Origin: Hahella sp. KA22
GTDB taxonomy: Bacteria; Pseudomonadota; Gammaproteobacteria; Pseudomonadales; Oleiphilaceae
DNA length: 64,000 nt
Reading direction: 5' to 3'
Assembly (NCBI RefSeq): GCF_004135205.1
Contig: NZ_CP035490.1
Location: 2,559,501 to 2,623,500 of the forward strand
Shown here: in pieces, positions 50,669 to 62,743 of the stretch
How the letters are laid out: each line of letters opens with the position of its first letter
Numbering within the stretch: position 1 is the first letter of the stretch
Position numbers and translations under genes: made by a program
The notes under the pieces: model-generated
Told to the model about the DNA's origin: nothing
What the model saw: the letters and a program-made list of their open reading frames with translations, nothing else
Database searches by the model: none

Positions 50669-51637
50669 ATGATAGAACCTTCCGGTGAAAAGGCGCAGGG
50701 CGAGAAACTTCAGAAAGTGATCGCCCGGCAAGGGCTTGCCTCCCGCAGAGAGGCTGAAGAGTGGATCAGCGGCGGTCGCGTGCGCGTCAACGGCAAAGTG
50801 GCGCATTTGGGTGACCGCGTCACCGCTGAGGACAAGATCTCGGTCGACGGCCACAAGATCGCCATGGTGGACGCCGAGGAAACTCTGGTGCTGGTGTACA
50901 ACAAGCCAGAAGGGGAGGTCACCAGCCGCAAGGACCCGGAAGGCCGTCCCACTGTGTTTGCGCGCTTGCCCAAGCTGAAAAGCGGCCGCTGGGTGGCGGT
51001 GGGGCGTCTGGATATCAACACCACAGGGTTGCTGATATTCACAACAGATGGCGAACTCGCCAACAGATTGATGCATCCCTCTTCGCAAATCGACCGTGAG
51101 TACGCAGTGCGCGTGCATGGTGAAGTGACTGAAGAAATGTTGACCCACTTGCGGGATGGCGTGTTGTTGGAAGATGGTCTCGCCAAATTTTCGGACATCA
51201 AGGAAGCGGGCGGTAGCGGCAGCAACCGCTGGTTTCACGTTGTGCTGCAGGAAGGGCGCAATCGCGAAGTGCGTCGCCTTTGGGAGTCTCAAGGCGTTAC
51301 CGTCAGTCGTTTGAAGCGGGTGCGCTACGGCTACATGTTCCTTCCCAGCCGCGTTCGTTTGGGGAATTGGGAAATGGCGGGACAAAAAGACGTCAACGTG
51401 TTGTATGAAATGGCGGGAATGCAGCCGAAGACAGTGGCGTCCCTGACGCCGCAAACACGGGAAAAGTTGCAGCGCCAACAAGGTAAAAGCGGCGCATCCA
51501 AGCCTAAACCCTCCACAGGCCGTACGGGAACTCGCGCTTCAGCGCGCAAACCGGCCGCTGCCTCAGACGAGCGCAGAGCCAAGCCCTCGCGCAACCCCGC
51601 CGGCCGTAAACCCGGTCCAAGCAGACGTAAGCCTTAG
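50669..51637 (+). CDS. rluB: 23S rRNA pseudouridine synthase RluB
   Basis: 322 residues. Starts with an S4 domain ([20 protein letters not shown]), then the catalytic Asp in [20 protein letters not shown] and the later [20 protein letters not shown]. RluB modifies U2605 of 23S rRNA in E. coli. The C-terminal tail after about residue 265 is Lys/Arg/Pro/Ala-rich and probably disordered RNA-binding. AGGCGA precedes the ATG. Confidence 0.93.
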   Translation: MIEPSGEKAQGEKLQKVIARQGLASRREAEEWISGGRVRVNGKVAHLGDRVTAEDKISVDGHKIAMVDAEETLVLVYNKPEGEVTSRKDPEGRPTVFARLPKLKSGRWVAVGRLDINTTGLLIFTTDGELANRLMHPSSQIDREYAVRVHGEVTEEMLTHLRDGVLLEDGLAKFSDIKEAGGSGSNRWFHVVLQEGRNREVRRLWESQGVTVSRLKRVRYGYMFLPSRVRLGNWEMAGQKDVNVLYEMAGMQPKTVASLTPQTREKLQRQQGKSGASKPKPSTGRTGTRASARKPAAASDERRAKPSRNPAGRKPGPSRRKP

Positions 51638-51660
51638 TCAAGCCTGAAACCGCGGCGAAC

Positions 51661-52602
51661 TTAGTTCGCCGCTTGGTTGAGCGCTTCTTCTTGATCCTGT
51701 GACGCAATCCTGGTTCTGTTGCGGCCCGCATGCTTGGCGTCGTAGAGAGCTTGATCCGCGCGCTCCAGAAAATCATTCCGATTCTCAACGCCATCATAGG
51801 TCGCTACGCCAATGCTGATCGTGAAGGAGATATCGTGGCCTTCATATTGAAATGTGGTGTTCGCGACAGCCTCGCGCAGACGCTCTGCAATGGCGTAAGC
51901 GCCCTCTGACTCAGTCTTGGCCAGCAACATGGCGAACTCTTCACCGCCGAAACGGAAGCAAAGATCCGAATCACGGCAGTTATCCCGGACAACTTTGGCC
52001 AGCTGCTGCAGTAATGCGTCGCCAGCGGCGTGTCCATAAGTGTCGTTGACCTTCTTGAAGTAGTCGATATCGAAAAACAGCATCGACAGCTTGTACTTGT
52101 AACGGGTCGCCAGAGACACCTCTCTGTGCAACTGATAATCAAAAGCCCGTTTGTTGGCGACGCCAGTCAGAGAATCGGACAGCGCGGCGTTCATCGCTTC
52201 CTGATAGCGCAGCCCATTGCGTAAAGGGTAAACCAGACTGCCGAGCAGCGTTTCGATGATATGGATATCGCCATCTGTAAAGCGATCGCCCCGATAGAAA
52301 GTGATTTCCCCCAGCGCTTCTTCCGCCAGCGTGAGACGATAATTCAATTGATGCGGTGTTCCCCGCTTACGCGCTCCACAAGTACGATTGTTGTAAACGT
52401 GGGAGTAGCCGTCTATGGCGACCAATGCTCTGGCTTCACCCACGAAAATCTGCAGTAACTCTTCAACTTCAAGCGTCGTTTGCAGCTTGCGCAGCATTGT
52501 CCCGGCGACATGCTCCAGTCGCAGAGTCAGCGAGTCATTAGAAGTGGCGAGGGCAACAACCTTGTTATCAGCGCTCATTCGTTCTGTGGTCAGGTTGGAC
52601 AT
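51661..52602 (-). CDS. Diguanylate cyclase (GAF-like plus GGDEF)
   Basis: 313 residues from the ATG at 52602, with GGGAG seven bases upstream; a longer frame to 52740 is not preferred. The N-terminal half resembles a GAF domain. The GGDEF domain carries FGGEEFAML with GGEEF at 219-223, an active-site DIDYFKKVND, and an inhibitory I-site RDSD (210-213) five residues before it. Predicted to make c-di-GMP with product inhibition. Convergent with rluB. Confidence 0.93.
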   Translation of the reverse strand: MSNLTTERMSADNKVVALATSNDSLTLRLEHVAGTMLRKLQTTLEVEELLQIFVGEARALVAIDGYSHVYNNRTCGARKRGTPHQLNYRLTLAEEALGEITFYRGDRFTDGDIHIIETLLGSLVYPLRNGLRYQEAMNAALSDSLTGVANKRAFDYQLHREVSLATRYKYKLSMLFFDIDYFKKVNDTYGHAAGDALLQQLAKVVRDNCRDSDLCFRFGGEEFAMLLAKTESEGAYAIAERLREAVANTTFQYEGHDISFTISIGVATYDGVENRNDFLERADQALYDAKHAGRNRTRIASQDQEEALNQAAN

Positions 52603-52863
52603 GGAATGCTCCCGTCGATAGATACTACATGCGTGTTGCGTATGCCTTGAGATATCCGCCGTCAGCGGCGAAAACGGCGCTTGCAAGGCTAACTCTGCCA
52701 TTTCAATGCCAGCGGATTTTAATTCTTTGAAAAACAGCAATATGTAGTCAATTGAACCTAGGCAGAAACTTGCCGGTGTGACGGGGATTCGGCGTTGAGC
52801 AGGGGGCGACCGGCAATGGGCGTCAAATTGTTGTCGGTCGCAAGAGGGTGAAAAACCTTAACT

Positions 52864-53985
52864 TTATTGAGGATTCTCTGCTGCGCCTGTGTCCTGTTGA
52901 TAGTAATGGTTCACTTTGGGGTTCATAACCCGGCGCCAGAGGGGCGGAGCCAGCGCCAGCAACACCATGGTGGCGTAACCGGCCGGTAGTTGTGGAGAGT
53001 CTTCGAAATGCCGCAGCGCTTGATAACGACGCTTGGCGTTGGCGTGATGATCTGAGTGCCGTTGTAGTTGAAACAGCATCAGGTTGGTGAGCAGGTAGTT
53101 GGAATTCCAAGAGTGCTGATGGGTGACGCGTTCATAGCCGCCATCGTCTTTGGCGCATCGATGCAGGCCATAGTGCTCCAGATAATTGACGGTTTCCAAT
53201 AAAAGGATGGCGACTACTCCCTGACCTACAAAGAACAGCGCGCCCATTAAGCCCCAAACTGAAGTAAAACCGGCCAAGAGAGCTGCGCTGACGCCATACC
53301 ACCAGATCAGTTCGTTGTGAAGGGAGAGAGACGACAGTCCCTTCCTGGCCAGCCGCCGTTGTTCCAGCCTCCACGCATTCTTGATATTGGAGAAAATAGC
53401 GCGAGGCAGGAAATGATAGAGGGACTGGTTGTAATGGGACGACGAGGCGTCTTCTGGAGTGGCGACATTTACATGATGTCCCCGAATGTGCTCCACCTTA
53501 AACCCGCCATAACCCACCATGGCGAGCAATAATCCGCCTGCTGTTTGCTCCAGAATGGAGTTTTTGTGGATCAGCTCATGAGCGACGGTGATAGCCAGGC
53601 CGCCGACGACGCCTATGGAAATCACCCATCCGGCTTTGCCCGCCCAATGATAGAGATCGCTACTGAATATGTGTGCGCCCCAAATGATCAGAAACAGATA
53701 GGCTGGGACGCAGGATAAGGTCAGCAGGGGGTAGTACAGACTTTTCTCCAAAGAGGGCGTGTGATGCTGTTCGTCAGGATTGCTGGCGTCTTTGCCAATA
53801 AGGATGTCTAAAACCGGAACAACCCCGAATACAAACAGAATCGTCATGCAGGCGCTCGCATCGCCCAGGCCGAACTGGGAGGTCAGTATCCAACTCAGGA
53901 TAGGGAGGCTCAGGGGAATCACGAAAATCAGGTCTCCCCACTTTTTTATTTGCAGCGTGATTTGTGGGCGAGTAGATCCAAACAT
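52864..53985 (-). CDS. alkB: Alkane 1-monooxygenase (AlkB)
   Basis: 373 residues, integral-membrane non-heme diiron enzyme that hydroxylates medium-chain n-alkanes at the terminal carbon. All His boxes are intact: HELIHK (136-141), EHIRGHH (165-171), NYLEHYGL, and LQRHSDHHA. Several hydrophobic helices are visible. It needs rubredoxin and a reductase, neither in this window. It is divergent from a GntR regulator, with a palindrome between; similar to alkB2 loci in Pseudomonas and Alcanivorax as I recall. Confidence 0.96.
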   Translation of the reverse strand: MFGSTRPQITLQIKKWGDLIFVIPLSLPILSWILTSQFGLGDASACMTILFVFGVVPVLDILIGKDASNPDEQHHTPSLEKSLYYPLLTLSCVPAYLFLIIWGAHIFSSDLYHWAGKAGWVISIGVVGGLAITVAHELIHKNSILEQTAGGLLLAMVGYGGFKVEHIRGHHVNVATPEDASSSHYNQSLYHFLPRAIFSNIKNAWRLEQRRLARKGLSSLSLHNELIWWYGVSAALLAGFTSVWGLMGALFFVGQGVVAILLLETVNYLEHYGLHRCAKDDGGYERVTHQHSWNSNYLLTNLMLFQLQRHSDHHANAKRRYQALRHFEDSPQLPAGYATMVLLALAPPLWRRVMNPKVNHYYQQDTGAAENPQ

Positions 53986-54029
53986 TGGTGGCTCCTTAAT
54001 TCTTATTATTTGTGTTATGACTTTGTTTT

Positions 54030-54050
54030 ATTGTTGGACAATCCAACAAT
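54030..54050. promoter_or_regulatory. Palindromic operator between alkB and GntR gene
   Basis: ATTGTTGGA (54030-54038), CAA, then TCCAACAAT (54042-54050): 9-bp inverted arms. It begins 45 bases before the alkB start. The form resembles GntR/FadR-type operators of the TTGTxxnACAA kind. The adjacent GntR is the obvious candidate binder. Confidence 0.7.
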
Positions 54051-54104
54051 TTGATCAAGCGATTTTTACTTTTACTCCTCCGTTTTCATTGGGCGGGGGT
54101 GTGC

Positions 54105-54110
54105 TAGAAT
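54105..54110 (+). promoter_or_regulatory. Candidate -10 box for the GntR gene
   Basis: TAGAAT with a weak TTTTCA 16 bases upstream (54083-54088), 55 bases before the GntR start. Confidence 0.45.
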
Positions 54111-54164
54111 CGTGTCTCTTACCGCAACTCTTTGCTTAAACTGAGTTTTTAGGAACACACCGAT

Positions 54165-54830
54165 ATGAAGTTTCAAGCGCCGGAAAGCTTGGCCGAACAA
54201 ATTGCGCAACATTTAGGTAGATTGATTATTACCGGAGAGTTGCGGGCCAATGAGCGTATTCAGGAGCTTAAGGTGGCTGGCGACCTGGAAGTCAGTCGCG
54301 GCTCAGTGCGCGAAGCGTTGCTGATTCTGGAGCGTCGTCATTTAATCGAAATTTATCCGCGCCGTGGCGCAGTGGTGTCGGATCTCACCGTTAACCAGGT
54401 GGAAAGTCTGTATGACGTGTATGCGTCATTGTTGGTGATGTTGGCTCGTAAAGTAGCGGAGAGCTGGCGGGAGAGCGACTTGGCCCCGGTGATGAATCAG
54501 GTGCAGCAAATCAACCGCGCAGTGATGAATGAGGAAGCGTCATTCGAATCGGTCATCGACAGTGGTTTTGCGGTGATGAGTTATTGCCTGACGCTGGTGA
54601 GCAATCCTTATCTGGAGGAAATCCTCGAAAATCTGCGCCCGGCGATCAGTCGCACTTACCATTTGGCGATCAGGCGCAAGAAAGGGGAGCTCTATCAATC
54701 AATGAACTTCTACAACGGCTTATTGCAAGCCGTGCAGCAGCGGGATTTCGCTGGCGTGAAGCTGGTTATCGAGAGCTTTGCGGAGCATCAAAAGAATCTG
54801 GTGATCAGTATTCTGCAGGAATCCTCCTGA
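54165..54830 (+). CDS. GntR-family regulator (FCD/FadR subfamily)
   Basis: 221 residues. The N-terminal winged helix contains LAEQIAQHLGRLIITGELRA and GDLEVSRGSVREALLILERR. The C-terminal all-helical FCD-like domain binds a small molecule, often a carboxylic or fatty acid. It lies head to head with alkB, with a palindrome between. Most likely a local repressor or activator of alkB. Ligand unknown. Confidence 0.9.
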   Translation: MKFQAPESLAEQIAQHLGRLIITGELRANERIQELKVAGDLEVSRGSVREALLILERRHLIEIYPRRGAVVSDLTVNQVESLYDVYASLLVMLARKVAESWRESDLAPVMNQVQQINRAVMNEEASFESVIDSGFAVMSYCLTLVSNPYLEEILENLRPAISRTYHLAIRRKKGELYQSMNFYNGLLQAVQQRDFAGVKLVIESFAEHQKNLVISILQESS

Positions 54831-54849
54831 CCCCCGATAATTGGGTGAA

Positions 54850-55047
54850 CTACTCCCTGCGTTCCGCTACATGCAGATAGCGAAGATAGGCGATCAGGCC
54901 GTCTTCCGCTTCCTCCAGCGCCTCATAAGGCCCCAGATGGATTTTTTCCCGCGTGCGGTAGTACCACTTGCCTTCCACAGCGAAGAAGCGGTCTGAGCGG
55001 TGATGTTTGTTCGATTGCTGGTCGTTACTACGTTTGCTGATTTCCAT
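54850..55047 (-). CDS. Small DUF6316-like protein
   Basis: 65 residues from the ATG at 55047 with AGGAG about nine bases upstream. Core reads HRSDRFFAVEGKWYYRTREK then IHLGPYEALEEAEDGLIAYL. I recall a similar family in Pseudomonas (DUF6316) but cannot confirm it. No function known. It lies between the GntR gene and smc, in the opposite direction. Confidence 0.7.
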   Translation of the reverse strand: MEISKRSNDQQSNKHHRSDRFFAVEGKWYYRTREKIHLGPYEALEEAEDGLIAYLRYLHVAERRE

Positions 55048-55298
55048 TGCGTACAACTCCTGTTCGACTAAAGATTAATTTAGTGACATGTTGACTGATT
55101 TTCAATCAATAATTTTTGCGACGCTCTGTCCCATCATTGCTGCTGAGCCCTTGTCACATCACAACTTCAGCGGATACAAGCGCTTAGCCTAGAGCCGCGG
55201 GAGCACTGCGTTTCGCGCTGGTCCGTCCGGGTTTAATCCGTTAAACTCCCGCTCCATATCTGGACAAACCCTGTGACAGCTCCTGCAGCCTCCGCATC

Positions 55299-58200
55299 AT
55301 GAGACTAAAATCCATCAAGCTTGCCGGTTTCAAGTCGTTCGTAGACCCGACAACCGTGCATTTCCCCAGCAATATGGCTGCGGTGGTGGGGCCTAATGGG
55401 TGCGGAAAATCTAATATTATTGACGCCGTGCGTTGGGTGATGGGGGAGAGTTCCGCCAAGCACCTGCGCGGCGAGTCCATGACGGACGTCATTTTCAATG
55501 GCTCCAACACCCGAAAGCCGGTGGGGCAGGCTTCCATTGAACTGATCTTCGACAACGCCGGCGGCGTGCTGCAGGGCGAGTTCTCCCGCTACAACGAAAT
55601 CTCCGTCAAGCGCAAAGTCACCCGTGACGCGCAGTCTCTCTATTTCCTCAATGGCAACAAATGTCGTCGTAAAGACATTACGGATCTGTTTCTCGGCACC
55701 GGCCTGGGGCCGCGTAGTTACGCCATTATCGAACAGGGCATGATCTCCCGTCTGATTGAATCCAAGCCGGAAGAGCTGCGGGTTTTCATCGAAGAGGCGG
55801 CGGGGATCTCCAAGTACAAGGAGCGCCGCAAGGAAACCGAGTCCCGGATGAAGCGGACGCGGGAAAATCTGGAGCGGCTCTCTGATATCCGGGAAGAACT
55901 GGATCGACAGCTGCAGCATCTGCATCGCCAGGCCAAGGCGGCGGAGCGCTACAAAGAGCTGAAGGCGGAAGAGCGTGACAAGCGTGCGCTGTTGAATGCT
56001 CTGAAATGGCGAACGCTGGATAAAGACGCCACCAGCGTGCAGGAAGAGTTACGCGGCCAGGAGGTTGAGCTGGAGCGCCTGCTATACGAACGCACCTCTC
56101 TCGACAGCCGTCTGGAAGGTTTTCGTGAGAAACGGGCGGACGCCAATGAGGCTGTGAATCGCGCGCAGGCGGATTATTACGGCAGCGGCGCTGAGATCGC
56201 CAAGCTGGAACAGCAGATTCGTAACGCGAAAGAACGCGAGCAGCAATTGCAGGCGGAAATGCAGCAGTTGCAGGAAACCAATCGCGAACTGAATGAAGAG
56301 TTGGAACGCGAGCAGCAACATCTCCAGGAGCTGGAAGAAGAGTTGATGATGATTGAGCCGGAGCTGGAAGAGCATCTGGCCAGATCAGAAGAGTCTACGG
56401 AGTTGTTGGCTCAGGCTGAAGACGCTATGCAATTGTGGCAACAGGAGTGGGATGACTTTTCCCGTAGCTCCGCGCATTTGCAGAAAACGGCGGAAGTGGA
56501 GCAGTCCCGCATTCAGCAGGCGGAGAAGCTGGTTCAGCAGTTGATGGAGCGAAAACGTAAGCTGGCGGATGAGCAAAGCCTCATTGGCGGCGCTTATGAT
56601 GATGAAGATTTGGAGATCTTGCGTGAACGCATGCTGGAGCTGGAAATGCATGCGGATCAACAGGCGCTGACTCATCAGGAGATGAGGGCGCGTGAGCAGA
56701 GCGAGCAGGAGCGTAAAGAATTGCTCAACGCCAGAATCAATGACGCCCGTACCCGTGAACAAACCCTGAAGGGGGAGCAGGCGTCGCTGCTGGCATTGCA
56801 AAAGCACGACAGCCAGGCTTCCCGACAGGAGGCGCTGGAGTGGTTGGCGCTGCATGAGATTGATAACGCTCCGACGCTGGGAGAGCGATTGAGCGTTGCG
56901 GTGCAATGGGAGCCGGCGCTTGAAGCGGTGCTGGGCGCTCGTTTGTCCGCGCGCGTGGTCAGTCGCGAATTTCTGACTCGCCTGCAAGACGCCCCGCCCA
57001 AAGGTGTGGCGCTGGTGTGTGAGGATGAAATTGACAGCGAGGCGTTGCGGTTCGCCAGCGCCAGTTCCGTCAACAGTGCGGTGGCGGCGTGGCTGGACGG
57101 CGTTCGCTCTGCAGACAGTTTTTCTGCGGCGATTGAACGTCGTGGTGAACTGTCTGACGGCGCCTTCTTTCTGACGCCGGATGGCATGCAGGTGGGCCAG
57201 GATTGGATTATGGCCCCGCCAGCGAAGCAGACTGGCGACGGCCTGCTTGCGCGCAATCGTCGGTTGGCGGAAATCGAACAGGAAATGGAGGAGGTCGCGG
57301 CGCAGTTGGCGTCGTTGTCTCAGGATAAGGAAACCATTGATGCGGCTTTGAGTCGTTTTGATGAAGAAAGGGAAACGCTGCAAAAGGAATCGGTTGAGAT
57401 CAACAAGCAATTGTTGCAGACCAAATCCGATTTGAGTGCTAAAGAAGCGCGACGTGAGCAGGTACAGCGCAGGGTGGAGTCTATCGCTGCAGAGATTGCG
57501 GAGATACAGTTCCAGATTGACGAAGAGCAGATGGGACTGCAGGAAAGCAAAGGTGTGTGGAACGCCGCCTTGATGGACTTGGAAGGCAGCGTGGAAAAGA
57601 AGGAGCTGTTGCTCAATCGCCGCGATGACGTGCGCCAGAAACTGGATAGCCTGCGCACGCAGGCGCGTCTGGATAGGGAGCATGCTCACCAGATGCAGTT
57701 GCGCGCCAGTGCGCTCACTACACGGAGAGAGTCGATACGGCAGGCGCTGGAAAAAAGCGACGCCAACTTGCGGCGCAACCGTGAACGCATGCAATGGGTG
57801 GAGGAAAGCCTGCAGACCCTGCAGGATCCGGATGACGCCCTGCAGGAGCGCCTGGAAGGCTATCTTGAGTTGCGCATGCAGCAAGAAGACATCCTGACTC
57901 GTGAGCGTAACCGCCTCGCGGATTTGGAGCAGTTGATGCAGGGCGATGAATCGTCCCGGCAGCGCAATGAAATGGTGATCCAGAACATGCGCAGCCGGAT
58001 TGAATCTTTACGCATGCAGCATCGGGAAACGGATATTCGTAAAAACGCCTTGCGGGACCAAATGGCGGAGGACCAGTACGATCTCGAGAATGTGATCGGA
58101 TTGCTGGCGGAAGATGCGGACGAAGGACAGTTGCAACGGGGCATTGAGCAAATCGTCGGTAAAGTGGAGCGTCTCGGCGCCATTAACCTGGCGGCGATTG

Positions 58201-58787
58201 AGGAATATGAAGCCCAGTCCGAACGCAAAGTTTATCTCGATGGTCAGCATGAGGATTTGCAGGAAGCATTGGAGACGTTGGAGAACGCGATCCGTAAAAT
58301 CGATCGCGAAACCCGCAACAAGTTCAAGGAAACCTTCGATCAGGTTAACGAAGGTCTGCAGAATTTGTTTCCCCGTGTCTTTGGCGGCGGCAGCGCCTAT
58401 CTGGAGTTAACCGGGGAAGACTTGCTGGAAACCGGCGTCGCCATTATGGCGCGGCCTCCGGGCAAGAAAAACAGCACTATTCATTTGTTGTCGGGTGGAG
58501 AGAAGGCGCTTACCGCTATTGCGCTGATCTTCTCTATCTTCCAGCTCAACCCCGCGCCGTTCTGTATGTTGGACGAAGTGGACGCGCCATTGGACGACGC
58601 CAACGTGGGGCGCTATGCTCGAATGGTGAAAGAAATGTCGGATCAGGTGCAGTTCATCTACATTACCCACAACAAGATCGCCATGGAAATGGCGGATCAC
58701 TTGATGGGGGTCACCATGCATGAGCCCGGCGTGTCGAGACTGGTTTCCGTGGATGTTGAAGAAGCTGCCGCAATGGCTGCATTGTAA
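55299..58787 (+). CDS. smc: Chromosome segregation protein SMC
   Basis: 1162 residues, condensin ATPase. Walker A GPNGCGKSN at 31-39 is followed by the N-terminal IIDAVRWVMGE. Long Glu/Gln-rich coiled coils flank a hinge near residues 500-640 (GERLSVAVQWEPALEAVLGA). The C-terminal ABC part has LLSGGEKALTAIALIFSIF and CMLDEVDAPLDDANVGRYAR. It works with ScpA/ScpB encoded 5-6 kb upstream. I see no good ribosome site at the ATG. Confidence 0.98.
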   Translation: MRLKSIKLAGFKSFVDPTTVHFPSNMAAVVGPNGCGKSNIIDAVRWVMGESSAKHLRGESMTDVIFNGSNTRKPVGQASIELIFDNAGGVLQGEFSRYNEISVKRKVTRDAQSLYFLNGNKCRRKDITDLFLGTGLGPRSYAIIEQGMISRLIESKPEELRVFIEEAAGISKYKERRKETESRMKRTRENLERLSDIREELDRQLQHLHRQAKAAERYKELKAEERDKRALLNALKWRTLDKDATSVQEELRGQEVELERLLYERTSLDSRLEGFREKRADANEAVNRAQADYYGSGAEIAKLEQQIRNAKEREQQLQAEMQQLQETNRELNEELEREQQHLQELEEELMMIEPELEEHLARSEESTELLAQAEDAMQLWQQEWDDFSRSSAHLQKTAEVEQSRIQQAEKLVQQLMERKRKLADEQSLIGGAYDDEDLEILRERMLELEMHADQQALTHQEMRAREQSEQERKELLNARINDARTREQTLKGEQASLLALQKHDSQASRQEALEWLALHEIDNAPTLGERLSVAVQWEPALEAVLGARLSARVVSREFLTRLQDAPPKGVALVCEDEIDSEALRFASASSVNSAVAAWLDGVRSADSFSAAIERRGELSDGAFFLTPDGMQVGQDWIMAPPAKQTGDGLLARNRRLAEIEQEMEEVAAQLASLSQDKETIDAALSRFDEERETLQKESVEINKQLLQTKSDLSAKEARREQVQRRVESIAAEIAEIQFQIDEEQMGLQESKGVWNAALMDLEGSVEKKELLLNRRDDVRQKLDSLRTQARLDREHAHQMQLRASALTTRRESIRQALEKSDANLRRNRERMQWVEESLQTLQDPDDALQERLEGYLELRMQQEDILTRERNRLADLEQLMQGDESSRQRNEMVIQNMRSRIESLRMQHRETDIRKNALRDQMAEDQYDLENVIGLLAEDADEGQLQRGIEQIVGKVERLGAINLAAIEEYEAQSERKVYLDGQHEDLQEALETLENAIRKIDRETRNKFKETFDQVNEGLQNLFPRVFGGGSAYLELTGEDLLETGVAIMARPPGKKNSTIHLLSGGEKALTAIALIFSIFQLNPAPFCMLDEVDAPLDDANVGRYARMVKEMSDQVQFIYITHNKIAMEMADHLMGVTMHEPGVSRLVSVDVEEAAAMAAL

Positions 58788-58908
58788 GGGCGCGCTGCAT
58801 TGTAAAGCAGCGGCGAATTGAATAAATTAACTCGCCAATCGATAAGAAATAAAGGCGGGATCAGGTTGGCGAATACCATGATGATGTTTAGTTGGGGATA
58901 TTAAATTA

Positions 58909-60267
58909 ATGGATATCAGTTTGCGTGAATGGCTGATCATGATAGGCCTGCTCATAATTCTGGGCGTGGTTATAGATGGTTTTCGCCGAGTCAGAAGAGC
59001 GCGCAAGGATTCATTGGAAATCTCCCAGGGTATGGGAGGCAACTTCGAAAATACGCCTATCGATGATGACTTTAATCCTGAACTGCCAGGTACTGGCTTC
59101 AGGGTGATCAAAGACGGCAAGCCAGCTGCGGAGCAGAACTACACTCGGCCGATTAAGGAAGTCAAATACAAACCTACCTTCAAACCCTACGAGAAGCTTA
59201 AAGAAAAAGAGCGTCTGCAGGACGAAGATCAGTACGACCAGGACATGGCGGAACCGCCGATTCTGGAAGTGGATGAAGCGTTGGAAGAGTCCATGTCCAA
59301 ACAGGGGTATGGACGCAGAGAGCCGGAGTTTGTTGAAGAGGACGAGATGGAAGAGCGTCTGCCGGAAGAGCAGGAAAGCTTCTCGCCTTATCAGCGCTTC
59401 GAGCAGGTTAGGGATGAACAATATGAAGAGGAGTACGTCGAAGAGGACGCGGAAGCGGATGACGACGGCCCTTACCGAGACAGCCCCTACAAAGAGTTTC
59501 TGAAGCGGGATAATTTCCGCGTGCAGGGATATCAGGGCGGGTACGACAGTCTGCATGAACATGAGCCAGAGCCTGAGGTGGAGTTCGAGCAGGAAGAGCC
59601 ACAGGATGAAGTTGAAAAGGAAGAGGATCTGCATGCGGAGCCGATAGACAGGCCGGTCGCCCATGAAGAATCCCAACATGAATCTATGCTTGCGTTTAAA
59701 GACAAGTTTCTGAAGAAAATCAGCGCGATTCAGCAGCAAGCTGGCCTCCACGGCGGTTCCCAGCGTAGCGATGAAGCGCCTAAAGGTCGCGAGGAGAAAG
59801 GAAGTAAGTCAGGCTCGCCAGGAAAGTCGTCCAAGACGTTACAAGAGATACTGGTGATCAATGTACTGAGCAAGGACGAAGAAGGCTTCGAAGGCGTTGC
59901 ATTGCGCAATCTGGTTGAAGCCTGCGGTATGCAAATGGGCGATATGGCGATCTTTCATCGTTACGAGCATGACTTCGATGAAGGGCCTGTTCAGTTCAGT
60001 ATGGCGAACGCCATGGAGCCCGGTGTATTCGGCAAAGATATGGCGTCGCAGCGCTTTCCTGGCGTCTGTTTCTTCGTGCGCCTGCCTGGACCGGATAACA
60101 GTATGCGCGCCTTTGACTACATGGTGGAGACTGCGCAATGCCTGGTGCGTAACCTGGGCGGCGAACTCAAGGATGAAAATCGCAGCGTCATGACGGCGCA
60201 GACTATCGAGCACTGCCGTCAGCGCGTCAGGGAGTTTGAACGTCGCATGTTGTCGTCCCGGGTATAA
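58909..60267 (+). CDS. zipA: Cell division protein ZipA
   Basis: 452 residues. N-terminal membrane anchor (about 5-25, LREWLIMIGLLIILGVVIDG), a basic RRVRRARKD segment, a long acidic Glu/Asp/Gln/Pro linker of about 240 residues, and the C-terminal FtsZ-binding ZipA domain (from about 305), containing VVNLFAKDE-like ILVINVLSKDEEGFEGVALR. ZipA tethers FtsZ to the membrane. The linker is unusually long and acidic. Followed by ligA, a conserved order in gammaproteobacteria. Confidence 0.95.
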   Translation: MDISLREWLIMIGLLIILGVVIDGFRRVRRARKDSLEISQGMGGNFENTPIDDDFNPELPGTGFRVIKDGKPAAEQNYTRPIKEVKYKPTFKPYEKLKEKERLQDEDQYDQDMAEPPILEVDEALEESMSKQGYGRREPEFVEEDEMEERLPEEQESFSPYQRFEQVRDEQYEEEYVEEDAEADDDGPYRDSPYKEFLKRDNFRVQGYQGGYDSLHEHEPEPEVEFEQEEPQDEVEKEEDLHAEPIDRPVAHEESQHESMLAFKDKFLKKISAIQQQAGLHGGSQRSDEAPKGREEKGSKSGSPGKSSKTLQEILVINVLSKDEEGFEGVALRNLVEACGMQMGDMAIFHRYEHDFDEGPVQFSMANAMEPGVFGKDMASQRFPGVCFFVRLPGPDNSMRAFDYMVETAQCLVRNLGGELKDENRSVMTAQTIEHCRQRVREFERRMLSSRV

Positions 60268-60400
60268 ACCCGGGGCGCCGCTTCCGGGAATATCCCGGAG
60301 TATTGGCCTGTAACGAATAATGTTGTCGTTATATTCGCTATACTTTAATCCGAATCAAAGACTTAGCAATTCCGCCGCATTGGAGTTCCCATGCGGCGGA
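60257..60400. repeat. Three hairpins in the zipA-ligA gap
   Basis: CCCGGG-TATAAA-CCCGGG (60257-60274, overlapping the zipA stop), TCCGGGA-ATA-TCCCGGA (60283-60299), and a 10-bp stem TCCGCCGCAT/ATGCGGCGGA (60371-60380 with 60391-60400). None has a T run, so they are not clear terminators. Confidence 0.6.
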
Positions 60401-60412
60401 GTCGTCTGATAA

Positions 60413-62497
<2,085 letters not shown>

Positions 62498-62521
62498 TTG
62501 CGCTGATCTTTGACTTACTGC

Positions 62522-62546
62522 AACGGCCGCTTCTGCGGCCGTTTTG
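62522..62546 (+). terminator. Terminator of ligA
   Basis: AACGGCCGC (62522-62530) pairs with GCGGCCGTT (62535-62543) around TTCT, followed by TTG. Confidence 0.8.
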
Positions 62547-62743
62547 CATTCCAGAGGGTGATAAGCACAGGGCTAGTCGCTTTCAAAGAAATAGAATTAT
62601 CTGTTGGATACAAATAATCGGATGCAAATAAAAAGGCGGCAGTGTGATCCCGGTTGGGTTTCTGGCCCCCTGCTGTGGTTACAAAAAACAAAGTTTTATA
62701 AGATTTTGTAAAATTTGAATAATAAAGCGTGGAATGCACATCT

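Noticed and set aside
56385-57884. A 499-codon open frame antisense to smc
   Set aside because: It lies wholly within the coiled-coil region of smc and reflects its biased Glu/Gln codons.
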